A DNA stretch of 64,000 nt from CAZSMK01 sp964608095 (GCA_964608095.1 CAZSMK010000025.1:1-64000), one strand, 5' to 3'; shown: positions 18,423-27,545, counted from the first letter of the stretch. Numbers and translations are program-made. Notes: generated by a model not told the origin, from the sequence alone.

Positions 18423-18702
18423 ATGCGTACCTCTTCTTTATGTATCTTACGACTATATTTCAACAATTTTCATCAGTTGGTATGTCGGGTTTATTCTGCG
18501 CATTGCCGAGCGCTACCGAATGTTTTATCTCTTCTGATATCGGTTAAAAATAATAATGATACCAGAACGCATGCTCTCGTTCAAGTATGTTCAAGATTAT
18601 GAAATTGCGTGTTGCCCTTGTACTTGACCCGTTCAATGAAATAAAGATATTCTTGTGCGCATATTGTTCAGTTCAAAAAGGTTTCGATAAGAGGATTTTC
18701 AG

Positions 18703-19608
18703 ATGAAATTAAAAAACACCTTCAGGCGTGTTTTGTTTCTTACACTCATAATCGCTTTACCGCATCATGTATTCAGTGTAACGCTTGACATCCCGCCTCG
18801 TCCGGAGGGAGCGCTCAGCGGTAGTCAATTTGTCGCGGTTATAACGCCGTTATCTCTGACAGAGCGTGAGGATGCCATATTTACCCAGGTCGCGATGGGA
18901 AACATACCGGACTTTATGCGTAATTTGTGCGAAATCTTGGTAACGAAGACTACCTCTTCAGGCGAGCATACTGCCATCTATTATGTAACGGCGGATTATT
19001 TCGCGGTCGGCTCGAACGAAGATTATTTTCTATGTCCTATGACGCCCACACTCGGACAGCGAGTTGCGGACTTGCTCGGGTGTAATCTTCCGACCACAAA
19101 GATGGTGGACGACATTTACGCCGCCGCAGAGGTGAAACTCGCGCCGCAACCCATCCCCCCGAGTCCCGAGATGACAACCGTTCCCGTGTTCGCGCAACAC
19201 AACACCATGGTCTGGGAGGAACGGTCAAAGGTGCTCGCCCCCCACCCGCTTGGCGATCTTGTAGGTGGCGACAAAAAGGACGTCGTCGTGACGACGAGGC
19301 TCGCAACCTCACCGGGCAAAGTAGCAATTTATGGGTGGCACAAGTTGGACGGTCAACCAATTCAGCCCCTTTACCTCGGGCATAGTGATACTTACGCAGA
19401 TTACAGTCATGGTATACGGCTGGCGCATCTTTCGATGAAGGTCGACGGCACACCCACGACTTTGACCACGGTGCTTGCAAGTGCAGACCTTGCGCCGCTC
19501 CTGAGTAACGAAGGCGTAGTCCTGAATCCGCGTTATCCTCTGCCGAGCGATACGCCGACACCCACACCGACACCTATTGCAAAAACCAGCGCGTTGTTAT
19601 TTTTTTGA
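18703..19608 (+). CDS. Secreted protein of unknown function
   Basis: A 301-residue protein with a signal peptide (residues 1-26, cleavage likely after VFS). The mature part includes AIYYVTADYFAVGSNEDYF, a central CPMTPTLGQRVADLLGC, and near the end GWHKLDGQPIQPLYLGHSDT followed by YADYSHGIRL. The Tyr/His-rich second half looks like an active or metal site but I cannot assign a family. The C-terminus is a Thr-Pro repeat. The ribosome binding site AGAGGA is present. No functional context from neighbours (RNase D upstream, NagB-like downstream). Confidence 0.7.
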   Translation: MKLKNTFRRVLFLTLIIALPHHVFSVTLDIPPRPEGALSGSQFVAVITPLSLTEREDAIFTQVAMGNIPDFMRNLCEILVTKTTSSGEHTAIYYVTADYFAVGSNEDYFLCPMTPTLGQRVADLLGCNLPTTKMVDDIYAAAEVKLAPQPIPPSPEMTTVPVFAQHNTMVWEERSKVLAPHPLGDLVGGDKKDVVVTTRLATSPGKVAIYGWHKLDGQPIQPLYLGHSDTYADYSHGIRLAHLSMKVDGTPTTLTTVLASADLAPLLSNEGVVLNPRYPLPSDTPTPTPTPIAKTSALLFF

Positions 19609-19884
19609 AGGAAAATATCTATTACTTTATCCTTTTCACGGGAGGCTTCTTCGGGATTGGTTAACAACAAAGCTCTGTTTTTAATTATCCTCGCTGGAGA
19701 ATGTGGAAAAAGGTTGAACAGAAGTGTATTGCTTAAAGGAAGTATTCGGAGTCTTTGTTTCAAAATATACAAATAAAAGACTCTTCCAGGAAATAAAAGT
19801 TTAACTTATATAAAAAAATACCCCTATGCCAGGATAAAAACCTCTAAAACAACGGAATAATATTAACTTTTACGAAAAAGATGG

Positions 19885-19914
19885 TTGACATCACAAGGAC
19901 TCCTACGTTAGATA
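19885..19914 (+). promoter_or_regulatory. Sigma70-type promoter for the NagB-like gene
   Basis: TTGACA at 19885-19890, 17-18 bp spacer, then TTAGAT/TAGATA at 19908-19914. The consensus -35, correct spacing and position about 100 bp before the start codon support a real promoter. Confidence 0.6.
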
Positions 19915-19929
19915 ATTCTTGTTTTTTTA

Positions 19930-19959
19930 AACGTTTTTTAAACGTTCATTTGGAACGTT
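19930..19959. promoter_or_regulatory. Three AACGTT palindromes, possible operator
   Basis: AACGTT occurs at 19930, 19941 and 19954, about one helical turn apart, directly after the presumed -10 box. The last copy is embedded in GGAACGTTC. Spacing and placement suit a repressor site acting on the downstream gene. Confidence 0.4.
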
Positions 19960-20011
19960 CGTAGTCTTAGCCCGTATGGCGCAAGAACATTGGTAAAGGA
20001 GGAGAATGCGT

Positions 20012-20971
20012 ATGCCATTCACCGTAATTGTAACAAAAGATTTCAAGCAGATGAGTATCGAAGCAGGGAAGATGGTGCTAAAAGAACTCAGGAACTTCAA
20101 ACCTTCAAAGGCGAAACCCAAGTACATTTTAGGACTTGCCACGGGAAGCTCGCCCGTCGGCTTGTATCAGTATCTCGCTGACAATGAGAAGAAGTTTGCT
20201 CCAGAGAACGTGATGTCCTTCAACCTTGACGAGTACATAGGTCTGCCGGGCGAGAATGCCCAGATGCGTGCTATTCATCCCGAGTCCTATTCGTATTTCA
20301 TGATCCAGAAACTGTTTGGTAAATTCAAGACGAAGTTTGCAAAGACCTACGTTCCTTACGGAACCTTGATCGACCAGCACGAGTTGATAAAAGCGCTTCG
20401 TAAATCAAAGGCTGATTACGAGTTCAAGGGCAAAGATAAAGGCAAGGCTGTCGTAATCAAAGCCGGTGCAAAGAATCCTTACCTCAAGTGGATTAAGAAA
20501 GACATTCTCGATGGATATACCCGCGCAATCAAAAACGCAGGTGGGATAGACCTTCAAATCGTGGGTGTTGGTGGCCGTGGTCATGTAGCGTTCCACGAAT
20601 CAGGCATTCCCCTTAATCTCAAAATGCTCCTGGTGAAACTCGATGATAACACCATCAAGAATGCGGTTGCAGATGGACACTTCCCGTCGTTTGACGACAG
20701 TCCCAACTATGCGATATCAATGGGCGCAGGCCTTGTTTACCAGGCGAAGACGGTTCTTCTTCTTGCGAGCGGTGAGCGCAAGACTGAACCGGTGGCGGAA
20801 TCGCTGCTCGGTCCTGTTACCTCGGATGTGCCGATATCTTACGGGCAAAAGTTCGCCAAAGCGGGTGGGAACATGGTCTACGTGATTGATAAAAAAGCCG
20901 CAGCCGGTATTCTCGGCAAAGAAAAAGAGCTCAAAGCCAAAGGCATCAAGCTGGTTAAAAAGCTGAAGTAA
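20012..20971 (+). CDS. Glucosamine-6-phosphate deaminase-like protein with altered active site
   Basis: A NagB/6-phosphogluconolactonase-superfamily protein of 319 residues (NagB is usually about 266). The phosphate loop GLATGSSPVGLYQYL and FNLDEYIGLP are intact. The catalytic loop reads GVGGRGHVAFHESG where NagB has GxGxDGHIAFNEP: the His and Glu are kept but the Asp is replaced by Arg. About 30 extra Lys-rich residues (near 135-168) lie before this loop. ATG 20012 is preferred over ATG 20006, since AAAGGAGG stands nine bases before it and only three before the other. It may be a sugar-phosphate isomerase with different chemistry or a sensor; classic deamination is uncertain. It has its own promoter and terminator. 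Confidence 0.75.
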   Translation: MPFTVIVTKDFKQMSIEAGKMVLKELRNFKPSKAKPKYILGLATGSSPVGLYQYLADNEKKFAPENVMSFNLDEYIGLPGENAQMRAIHPESYSYFMIQKLFGKFKTKFAKTYVPYGTLIDQHELIKALRKSKADYEFKGKDKGKAVVIKAGAKNPYLKWIKKDILDGYTRAIKNAGGIDLQIVGVGGRGHVAFHESGIPLNLKMLLVKLDDNTIKNAVADGHFPSFDDSPNYAISMGAGLVYQAKTVLLLASGERKTEPVAESLLGPVTSDVPISYGQKFAKAGGNMVYVIDKKAAAGILGKEKELKAKGIKLVKKLK

Positions 20972-20996
20972 CTTTTCGCAATGTCGCAATATTAAA

Positions 20997-21038
20997 GGGC
21001 GGTGTAAATTTTCATTTACATCGCCCTCTTGTTTTTTT
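20997..21038 (+). terminator. Rho-independent terminator after the NagB-like gene
   Basis: GGGCGGTGTAAA and TTTACATCGCCC pair almost perfectly around a six-base loop (20997-21026), followed by CTTGTTTTTTT. It lies 26 bp after the stop codon. Confidence 0.88.
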
Positions 21039-21220
21039 ACTCAAATACCCTGGATAATCTTTTCGATCAAATACCATGGTGATATGTCAGGGAATATACG
21101 TCGAGAAAATCAAATCATATCTTTGCCTGTGATGGTTAGACGCGCAGGGTAGAAAGAGGTACAAACTTTGAAGGTTTGTCCGACAATTTACTTAGAACTG
21201 CTTTTTAAATTTTTCACAAC

Positions 21221-21247
21221 GAATTACGCGAATTACACGAATGAGTG
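21221..21247. repeat. 9-bp tandem repeat in a gene-free stretch (21039-21365)
   Basis: ACGAATTACGCGAATTACAC followed by GAATGAG is three imperfect 9-bp units. The surrounding 330 bp hold no gene. Other things seen there are the small hairpin ACAAACTTTGAAGGTTTGT (about 21161-21179) and a palindrome GCCCCGGGGC (about 21353-21362) just before the next stop codon. Confidence 0.6.
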
Positions 21248-21365
21248 ATGTAATGCCTGAGAGGTTGTTTGACAATTCAATTTGGACTGCCAGAAATAAG
21301 ACTCCAGGTATTTGATTTTTCTATTTGCCTTTTGGATTTTTGGACAGCCTCTTTGCCCCGGGGCT

Positions 21366-22676
21366 TCATTTCTCGAGGGTGTTCAATTTCTGTAGGAACC
21401 ATTCTCGAGCCTTTATCAGCTTCCCATCTGAAGTCTTGAGCATGTAGTCTTTACCAGTTCTGGGAGAGCGCGAGGCGATCTGATCGATGAATTCCATCGC
21501 GCCCGTTACGACAGGTCCTTTTGTTGTAAAGGCAGATTCAAGTCGCGGGACTGCGTCTTTTGCCTTCTCTTCATCGATTTGGTCTTCAAATATGAACGTA
21601 GCGTCAGAGAGTCGAAGAAGGCGAAGAAGAAGATCGATTTTTTTGATCTCTTCGCATGGGACAGGCGATATCCAGAAGTTTAAGTACTCGGATTGGAAGA
21701 TATTCCCAAACCTGATATTTTGGAGGAAGAGATTATATTTTTTGCCGCGATACTCGAAATTCGCGCATTCCCGTTCCCTCAGACTCAAGCGTGCCAGGGG
21801 AATGGTATCATCCCATCTTCCGATTTGGACATGAACTTCGTCGCCATATATATGAGACGTGTTGAGCCAGAGATACTCGCCAGAACCCGGTATGGTCTCC
21901 CTGGAATCGGGTTTCGCTTTTACATACAAGGCAGAGGCGCTAAAGTCAAGCTGGTCGGGCGTTTTTTTCAATATCCAGCACGTCCCGAGCCTATCGTCTT
22001 TCCGGTATTCGATCTTGAGCAAAGCCGAGCTGCGCCATTCCTTTTTCATCTCTTCGGTAACCTTAAGCAAGAGGTTAGGTGTGTCGGGGATGTTCTCGAA
22101 ATTCCATTGTTTCTCACCGCACGTTGCTACCAGTGGATAGAAAATGTCTGTGTCAGAGTAATAAGCCGTAATGCTTATCACCTCATCCGGATAAAGCCAC
22201 TCCTCGTTATCAATATATCTTATAGGGGAGATCACTCTTTCTTTGTTCTTTTGTTTGATAAGAATTTTTTCCGGATGGGTTCTGTATTCAACGTAGTAGA
22301 GGATAGGAATACTTGCCAGTACGTTGCCGTCTATTATCTTCGCGAATATGTGAAAGCGGGTGTCGTCAGGATTATCTTTTACTATCTTCATAATCGCAGT
22401 ATCAGCGAGATTAATCTGATATAATCCTTCTTCCACGGGGATTAGAAAAAGACGATCCCGCGACTCTTCTGTTTTTGCAAGCCAGACGTTGTTCGCTACG
22501 CCCCCGGTTATGCTTGCCGTGAGAATTATATTCTTTCCTGCCGGGACGGGAAAGGTGAGATCTTCTGGAATACCGTTGACTTTCATATAGGCTTCTGCGA
22601 CCGAGATGTTATGTACGGTCGTGAAAAGAACTATGGTGAGAACAATCGCGTTACATATTCTTTTTTTGAGGATCAT
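21366..22676 (-). CDS. Secreted protein with a DUF5329-like C-terminal domain
   Basis: A 436-residue exported protein with a signal peptide over residues 1-29 (ending SVAEA). The middle looks all-beta with few cysteines. The last ~95 residues follow the DUF5329 pattern: EEIKKIDLLLRLLRLSDATF, then FIDQIASRSPRTGKDYMLK and a C-terminal WFLQKL. DUF5329 proteins are small periplasmic proteins of unknown role; here the domain is fused behind ~310 residues that I do not recognise. The start is supported by AGGTGA upstream. Transcribed alone. Confidence 0.7.
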   Translation of the reverse strand: MILKKRICNAIVLTIVLFTTVHNISVAEAYMKVNGIPEDLTFPVPAGKNIILTASITGGVANNVWLAKTEESRDRLFLIPVEEGLYQINLADTAIMKIVKDNPDDTRFHIFAKIIDGNVLASIPILYYVEYRTHPEKILIKQKNKERVISPIRYIDNEEWLYPDEVISITAYYSDTDIFYPLVATCGEKQWNFENIPDTPNLLLKVTEEMKKEWRSSALLKIEYRKDDRLGTCWILKKTPDQLDFSASALYVKAKPDSRETIPGSGEYLWLNTSHIYGDEVHVQIGRWDDTIPLARLSLRERECANFEYRGKKYNLFLQNIRFGNIFQSEYLNFWISPVPCEEIKKIDLLLRLLRLSDATFIFEDQIDEEKAKDAVPRLESAFTTKGPVVTGAMEFIDQIASRSPRTGKDYMLKTSDGKLIKAREWFLQKLNTLEK

Positions 22677-22937
22677 AGTTTCACCTGCCGAAGTGCAAAA
22701 TTAAGTATCAAGAATTCTACGATTCCTTGAAGTTTTCAATTATTTTTTCTTGTTCAACATAAGCTTTTTTTGATTCATAAAAGAATAGACTTGTCGTACG
22801 TGATTTTTATTTGTTATCATTAAGGAACTTTAAAAATCTCTACTCTGATTGATGTGGTTGTGAATCTAATGACTACGTTGAAACAGAGAACAAGTGCCAT
22901 CGGATGATTTGATTCGGCAGAAAGAGGAGGAAAACCC

Positions 22938-23147
22938 GTGGCGACAGGTACTATCAAATGGTTCAGCGATGAGCGTGGTTATGGATTCATCGTTCCTGAT
23001 GAAGGCGGGAAGGATGTGTTCGTCCATCGTTCGGAGATCGCTACACCCAATGTTCAGAACCTCGAAGAAGGACAAAAAGTAGAGTTCGAGATGGGCAAGG
23101 GCCGTAAAGGTCCTGTGGCAATTAACGTTCGTATTATGGAAGAATAA
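22938..23147 (+). CDS. Cold-shock domain protein
   Basis: A 69-residue single OB-fold protein: GTIKWFSDERGYGFIVPDEG carries RNP-1-like KxGYGFI, and DVFVHRSEI carries RNP-2 VFVH. This is a complete CspA-type RNA/ssDNA chaperone. It starts with GTG at 22938 behind AGAGGAGG. The leader of more than 100 nt is typical for such genes, which are often regulated at the RNA level. A terminator follows at 23184. Confidence 0.95.
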   Translation: MATGTIKWFSDERGYGFIVPDEGGKDVFVHRSEIATPNVQNLEEGQKVEFEMGKGRKGPVAINVRIMEE

Positions 23148-23183
23148 GCCGAAGGTCTGGTGTTCAGGTAAGAGAACCATGAG

Positions 23184-23222
23184 TTGGGGAACACAGCGGC
23201 GAAACCCTTCCCCAATTTTTTC
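23184..23222 (+). terminator. Terminator after the cold-shock gene
   Basis: TTGGGGA (23184-23190) pairs with TCCCCAA (23209-23215), followed by TTTTTT. It lies about 40 bp after the stop and before a convergent gene. Confidence 0.7.
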
Positions 23223-23254
23223 CATTACGAGGGCGTGTTCATAGTATCTACTTT

Positions 23255-24718
23255 TTACGGCTTGAGAGCGTCTTTTCGCGAGAGCGCTCGAAGCAGATAG
23301 ATATCAATCGTCTCAGGCATTATTTCAAACTCGGTGTCCATTTTTCTTGCAAGGGTCAGGGGGATTATTGCGTTCCATGCCTTTTTTGTAGAAGGATCAT
23401 ATTTCAATGGAGGGTACAGCCTCGATTGGAGCGTAATATATTCGGGAAGAGGTTCCCCCTTATATTTGAGTCGTGCGAGTCGTGCATCGGGATAGGCGTA
23501 CATATCGAGCGCCGAATCTCCTGTCAGAGTATATCCCTGGAATTGAAACATATCGTCAATGAAGATGCCGAGTTCCACGCCGGTTTCTTCGCAAAGTAAT
23601 TGCACCGCTGCCGCGGTGAGCAATGCCGAACTCGTGGCTCGGTCGTCTTTCTTTACAATTGAACCGATTTTGCGTTGCTTATATACAGGTAGCGCGTCCG
23701 CTGATATCTGTTCAGAAAGCCAACCTTCTCCTTTGTCTTTTTTACTCAAGAGAAGCCATTCTTTCACAGGAATTATTTTCATTGTTTTACCGGCAATAGC
23801 AACCGAGAGATACGGCGCATCACGTTTCGGAATCTCTTTCAGGTTTATGGCGAATTGTTGTACGTTCTCTGTAGAGATCGTCAATATGTTCTCATCGTCG
23901 ATAGTGGCTTCAATGGTGGCGGGATAGGGGAATTGTGAAGTGTGCAAAATCTTGAGCCACCAGGCGGTTCCCCGTAGAGGCGTTCGTGTTACGAACCTGA
24001 TTCGATCCGGATTGATTACTCTCGGATGGTCTTTCATCCACTCGAACATGCGTTCGAGGTTATCGCCTATCATTTTACTGCTGTGACCGTAGCCGTGCTC
24101 TTCGAGATAGCGGAATGAGATACCGAGTTGAGCCAATTTCTGAGCCGCATTCCGGGAATTAGTCACCGGTACAATGGGATCGTCTTCCGAGTGAATGATG
24201 AAGGGGGAGAGATGTTGAGCATTGGGCATAAGTTCAAGAGGTGGGAAGCCCGCCATGGGGAAAATAGCCGCGAAGATATCCGGATTTCTTAATCCGACCC
24301 ACCAGGTACCCCAGCCGCCCATGGAATGTCCCATGAGATAGACACGCTCAGGGTCTACCACCAATTTCTCTTTTACTATCTTTATAATATCCAGGACGTC
24401 CTGTTCGGCAGCGCCGCGGTAAAAATAATCGCCGCGTCCATAAGGTGCGGCAACTATGCAGGCATGCTGCTCAGCAACTTTTGTAACGGGGGTGTAGTCA
24501 AACCAGGCATTGTGATCCACCCACTTGCCGTGAAGCACTACCAGCAAGGGGAGAGGTTTTTCCTTTGTCGCTTCTTCAGGCACAAAGATGCGATACGGCT
24601 GGGTTGTCCCATCATAAGTGCTTGTGAATGACAATGTATGATCTCCCAGTAGTATGTCGGCTGAGGCTATGTTCATGATAATTCCAAGACAAATTAGGAG
24701 GAGACAATATCTCGACAT
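23255..24718 (-). CDS. Secreted alpha/beta hydrolase (prolyl oligopeptidase / PHB-depolymerase-like)
   Basis: A 487-residue protein with a signal peptide (MSRYCLLLICLGIIMNIASA). It has PLPLLVVLHGKWVDHNAWFD (oxyanion strand), GHSMGGWGTWW (nucleophile elbow Ser), HSEDDPIVPV (acid) and EEHGYGHSS (His), so the triad is complete. The C-terminal 240 residues are a separate, mostly beta region of unknown role. Likely an extracytoplasmic esterase or peptidase; substrate cannot be inferred. The start is preceded by GAGGAGGT. Convergent with the cold-shock gene. Confidence 0.85.
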   Translation of the reverse strand: MSRYCLLLICLGIIMNIASADILLGDHTLSFTSTYDGTTQPYRIFVPEEATKEKPLPLLVVLHGKWVDHNAWFDYTPVTKVAEQHACIVAAPYGRGDYFYRGAAEQDVLDIIKIVKEKLVVDPERVYLMGHSMGGWGTWWVGLRNPDIFAAIFPMAGFPPLELMPNAQHLSPFIIHSEDDPIVPVTNSRNAAQKLAQLGISFRYLEEHGYGHSSKMIGDNLERMFEWMKDHPRVINPDRIRFVTRTPLRGTAWWLKILHTSQFPYPATIEATIDDENILTISTENVQQFAINLKEIPKRDAPYLSVAIAGKTMKIIPVKEWLLLSKKDKGEGWLSEQISADALPVYKQRKIGSIVKKDDRATSSALLTAAAVQLLCEETGVELGIFIDDMFQFQGYTLTGDSALDMYAYPDARLARLKYKGEPLPEYITLQSRLYPPLKYDPSTKKAWNAIIPLTLARKMDTEFEIMPETIDIYLLRALSRKDALKP

Positions 24719-24924
24719 GGTTTACCTCCTCAAAAAATTTTTCATAAACACTAAGACATAGAAACAGAAATGTGGGATATTCTCCACCAATATGCAAGTC
24801 TTATTAGTATAATTGAAAGATGTTAAACAGAGATCTTCGCTTGATATAAACATAACTCGCTGTGTCTTCATATATAAAGGTAGGCGTTCAAAAGATTTAT
24901 GCAAGCCATGAATAGAAATCCCGA

Positions 24925-24954
24925 TTGACAAATATCTGCGTTGACATGTAAATA
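24925..24954 (+). promoter_or_regulatory. Sigma70-type promoter
   Basis: TTGACA (24925-24930), 18-bp spacer, TAAATA (24949-24954), about 45 bp before the TTG start at 25000. A second TTGACA lies at 24941. Confidence 0.5.
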
Positions 24955-24999
24955 GATAGGCATTTTTACAGGCACTATCCTGAAGAGGAGGAACACAAC

Positions 25000-25935
25000 T
25001 TGAAAGCACATATTAAATGGCAGTTTAGTTTAAACACTTATACCGGGCAGAGAATTGTGGCGTTGTCAGAGGAATGCGTAATCGTAACTGATACGTATGG
25101 GCAGAGGGTGTTTGTAGTTTCTGAGGGAGAAGCAACAGAAATCGAGATAGAAAAAACACGAAGACGTCGAAGCGTAGAAGAGATGGAAGAGGATATGGGA
25201 GTTGCGTTCGCATATAAAAACGGAGTGGGAATATCGTTTCAGAATAAGGTGTATCTTTGGGATGATATGCGAGCATCATCAAAAAAAATTACGATCAGGA
25301 ACCCGCATAAACCTGATTTCGCTGATAGGAGAATGCAACCACTGGCGGCACGCCAAATTCCGAATAGCAACGAGATTTTTGTCTTGTTAAGCGACTATTA
25401 CTCCAGTGGAGGTCGCTATTTTTGTAAGCTGGACCTGGATGGTTCGAAGGCGCAGTGGTCAACTAAACCGCAAGAACTCAATTACAAAGATTTTCAAGGG
25501 CTTATCAAGACTCAGGGGGTGGATGTCGTTCCTGGCGAGTACTGGCCCTTTATACATGATCTGCTTCCTGTTTCCGGCAAAGACGTTCTTGTTCATACTA
25601 CCGGGCATGAATGCAATTGGGCTCGGTATGGTATGGATTATTCAGCGATTGCACAAGTCAACGAACGTGGACGAAGTAAGATTCTCCAGGAAGTAGAGCA
25701 CGGGTACGGAAGATTTTCTTCGGATGCACAGAATTTGATCGTGCAGCATCTGAAAGGAAAACCTGTACTCTCATTCTACGACTTGAAAGGAAGTTTAGTC
25801 GATTCGCTTCGTCTGACACCAAAAAGTGTGTTAGGAAACGTTATACATCATACGCTGCGATATGATAAATATGGGACAAGCCTCTGGTTAGCGGATGGTC
25901 GAGGGGAGATTACGTGTTGTGAAATTATGGGATAA
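25000..25935 (+). CDS. Protein of unknown function, probably a beta-propeller
   Basis: A 311-residue soluble protein without a signal peptide. It consists of repeated short beta-strand units with aromatic/Gly turns (VIVTDTYGQRVFVVSEGE, EIFVLLSDYYSSGGRYFCKL, NLIVQHLKGKPVLSFYDLKG, GTSLWLADGRGEITCCEI), the look of a WD/PQQ-like propeller, though no family signature was recognised. It starts with TTG, supported by AGAGGAGG eight bases upstream and a promoter at 24925. A hairpin follows the stop. Nothing nearby indicates its role. Confidence 0.65.
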   Translation: MKAHIKWQFSLNTYTGQRIVALSEECVIVTDTYGQRVFVVSEGEATEIEIEKTRRRRSVEEMEEDMGVAFAYKNGVGISFQNKVYLWDDMRASSKKITIRNPHKPDFADRRMQPLAARQIPNSNEIFVLLSDYYSSGGRYFCKLDLDGSKAQWSTKPQELNYKDFQGLIKTQGVDVVPGEYWPFIHDLLPVSGKDVLVHTTGHECNWARYGMDYSAIAQVNERGRSKILQEVEHGYGRFSSDAQNLIVQHLKGKPVLSFYDLKGSLVDSLRLTPKSVLGNVIHHTLRYDKYGTSLWLADGRGEITCCEIMG

Positions 25936-25949
25936 CGATTGAAAAAAGT

Positions 25950-25990
25950 GAACCGTCTGCTATGTACATATAAGCCACGACAGACGGTTC
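25950..25990 (+). terminator. Perfect 10-bp inverted repeat after the propeller gene
   Basis: GAACCGTCTG (25950-25959) pairs perfectly with CAGACGGTTC (25981-25990). The T-run (26003-26009) starts 12 bases further on, so it may be a weak terminator or a protein-binding dyad. Confidence 0.45.
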
Positions 25991-26066
25991 GGTGATTGGG
26001 TGCTTTTTTATCTCGAAACTCAATTCTGCAATAACCGATTGCAGATTGATGCTATTTTTTGCGTTG

Positions 26067-26612
26067 TTACGAGCCGGGTTGAAAATCGCTTGCACGCACG
26101 ATGTCTCCCTTGCTTATCGTACCGTTTGTCGGATCATAGAGAACAAGAGGGAAGTCTTCTGAATAGCCGGGATAAAAGACAAAATCGAGGGGGTCCATGT
26201 TTAAGCGGCGGTCAGGTCCATCGCTTCCCACAATCCACCGTGAAGGTTTGTCCAGCGGCAGCGCCCCATAAATGTAGACACCGGAACGCCATGGACCGTG
26301 TCCGCGTTCGTCGACCGATTTAAAGGGATCGCGCGGAATCGAGGTTAAATAGGCGATAGGGGTGGTCAATGGTCTTAAATTCCTGAACCGCGGTCCAAGC
26401 GCTATTGGGACAGGAGGGTAACAATTATTATCGACAGCATAGGATTCGAGTGCGGTTGCCAGTGTGCGTAGGTCGCTTTTTACGCGTGAAACCTTTGATC
26501 ATGTCTGGGCTTCGAGGAAATTCGGCAATGCAATCGCCGCAAGTATCGCTATGATGGCTACCACAATCAATAGTTCGATCAAGGTGAATCCGTTACGTGT
26601 CTTTGCGATCAT
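26067..26612 (-). pseudogene. Pseudopilin gene interrupted by one in-frame stop
   Basis: From the ATG at 26612 the frame reads MIAKTRNG then FTLIELLIVVAIIAILAAIA and NFLEAQT, then TGA (26501-26499, codon 38), then SKVSRVKSDLRTLATALESY and on without shift to the tail LYDPTNGTISKGDIVRASDF at 26067. The other pseudopilins have Arg here (EAQTRSK), so a single CGA-to-TGA change explains the stop. The remaining 100-residue frame from 26369 lacks the N-terminal helix and would not assemble. Either a recent pseudogene or a sequence error. Total length would be 181 residues. Confidence 0.85.
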
Positions 26613-26661
26613 TTTCTTTTCCTCTCCCTTTCAGGAAATTGTTTCAATTTGGACACCGGGA

Positions 26662-27240
26662 TTAAAATGGTGGCGGGGGTGGACCTTCCCGTCTTTCGCC
26701 ACCGTCTCTTTCTCCTCGTTGAGCTTGACGTTGCTCAAACCGTTCCTGCAATGCGTGCTGATCCTGCGGACTCAATCGGCTCATCATTTCACGCATGCGT
26801 TGATCGCGTCGTGCACCACGCGTACGCCTGAATCTCTCCATCTGTTCAGGCGTTAGTATCTTTTCCAACTCTTCTCTTCGTTGCCGGAATTGCTCGGGAC
26901 TGCTCGGGACTGGAAGGTTTTCAAGTTGTTGTTTTTGCTGCTCGGTCAGATCCAGGCGAGTCAGGGCTTCGTTCATACGTTGTTGAATTTCTTCCGGCGA
27001 AGGACGACTGCGTTCTTCTCTTCTATCAAAGGTTCGATTTTCTGGTGAGCGATTTCGGCGTTCCTCTGCCCCCGGACCCAGCTGCCTTACCTCATCTTCT
27101 GCCGGTGGTATTCCCTTGTTATATTTTCCAATTATACTCCAGCAATAGAATCCAATTACGATCAAAAGTATGATTGGTATAAGGATAGGTATCTTGAACT
27201 TCCCTTTCATGGCGCTTCGTCCTTTGATCACCATCTTCAT
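26662..27240 (-). CDS. Membrane-anchored LTxxQ-like (Spy/CpxP-type) protein
   Basis: After a short cytoplasmic start it has one membrane segment (IPILIPIILLIVIGFYCWSI), then a highly charged, Arg/Glu/Gln-rich region with two LTxxQ-like motifs (LDLTEQQKQQLENL and ILTPEQMERFRR), as in Spy/CpxP periplasmic chaperone-like proteins, and a Pro-rich end (REGPPPPPF). The ATG at 27240 is chosen because GGGAGA precedes it by six bases; an in-frame ATG at 27210 is also possible. The family link is tentative because low-complexity Arg/Gln sequences can imitate it. The ~300 bp upstream (27241-27545) hold nothing recognisable. Confidence 0.6.
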   Translation of the reverse strand: MKMVIKGRSAMKGKFKIPILIPIILLIVIGFYCWSIIGKYNKGIPPAEDEVRQLGPGAEERRNRSPENRTFDRREERSRPSPEEIQQRMNEALTRLDLTEQQKQQLENLPVPSSPEQFRQRREELEKILTPEQMERFRRTRGARRDQRMREMMSRLSPQDQHALQERFEQRQAQRGERDGGERREGPPPPPF

Positions 27241-27545
27241 TTCATCTCCCATCGTCCATGATCTTTTCTTATAATATATATTGGGGCAAAAACCGTACCG
27301 AAACAAGATGTAAGGGAACGAGGTGGCTAAGTTCTATTTTTCCAGTTTATAATACAGTAAAGAGCACCTTTTAGCGGGCTGACTATTTTAACCATGACGC
27401 ACTAAATGGTACATTCCCATAATTCGGAATACGTAAAATGTACCTTCAGATGAGCAGGGAAAAAATATAGTGGTTTCTCATTACTCATGCTCATTGTGTT
27501 GCCATTGCTTGGGAGTACCTGAATTAAAATCCTGAGGGCGTTTTC

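Larger units (their letters stand above)
19609..20011. other. Upstream region of the NagB-like gene
   Basis: About 400 bp of AT-rich sequence without a gene. It contains a good promoter at 19885-19914 and a cluster of AACGTT sites at 19930-19959 (separate entries). Nothing else was recognised. Confidence 0.6.

Noticed and set aside
21262..21352. IS-like ends GAGGTTGTTTGACAATTC and GGATTTTTGGACAGCCTC facing each other
   Set aside because: Only about 12 of 18 positions are complementary and there is no transposase frame or target duplication, so it is not reported as a mobile element.
26499..26501. Selenocysteine or recoded TGA in the pseudopilin
   Set aside because: The aligned residue in the other copies is Arg, no SECIS-like hairpin is apparent, and TGA is used as an ordinary stop elsewhere. 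A nonsense change is simpler.
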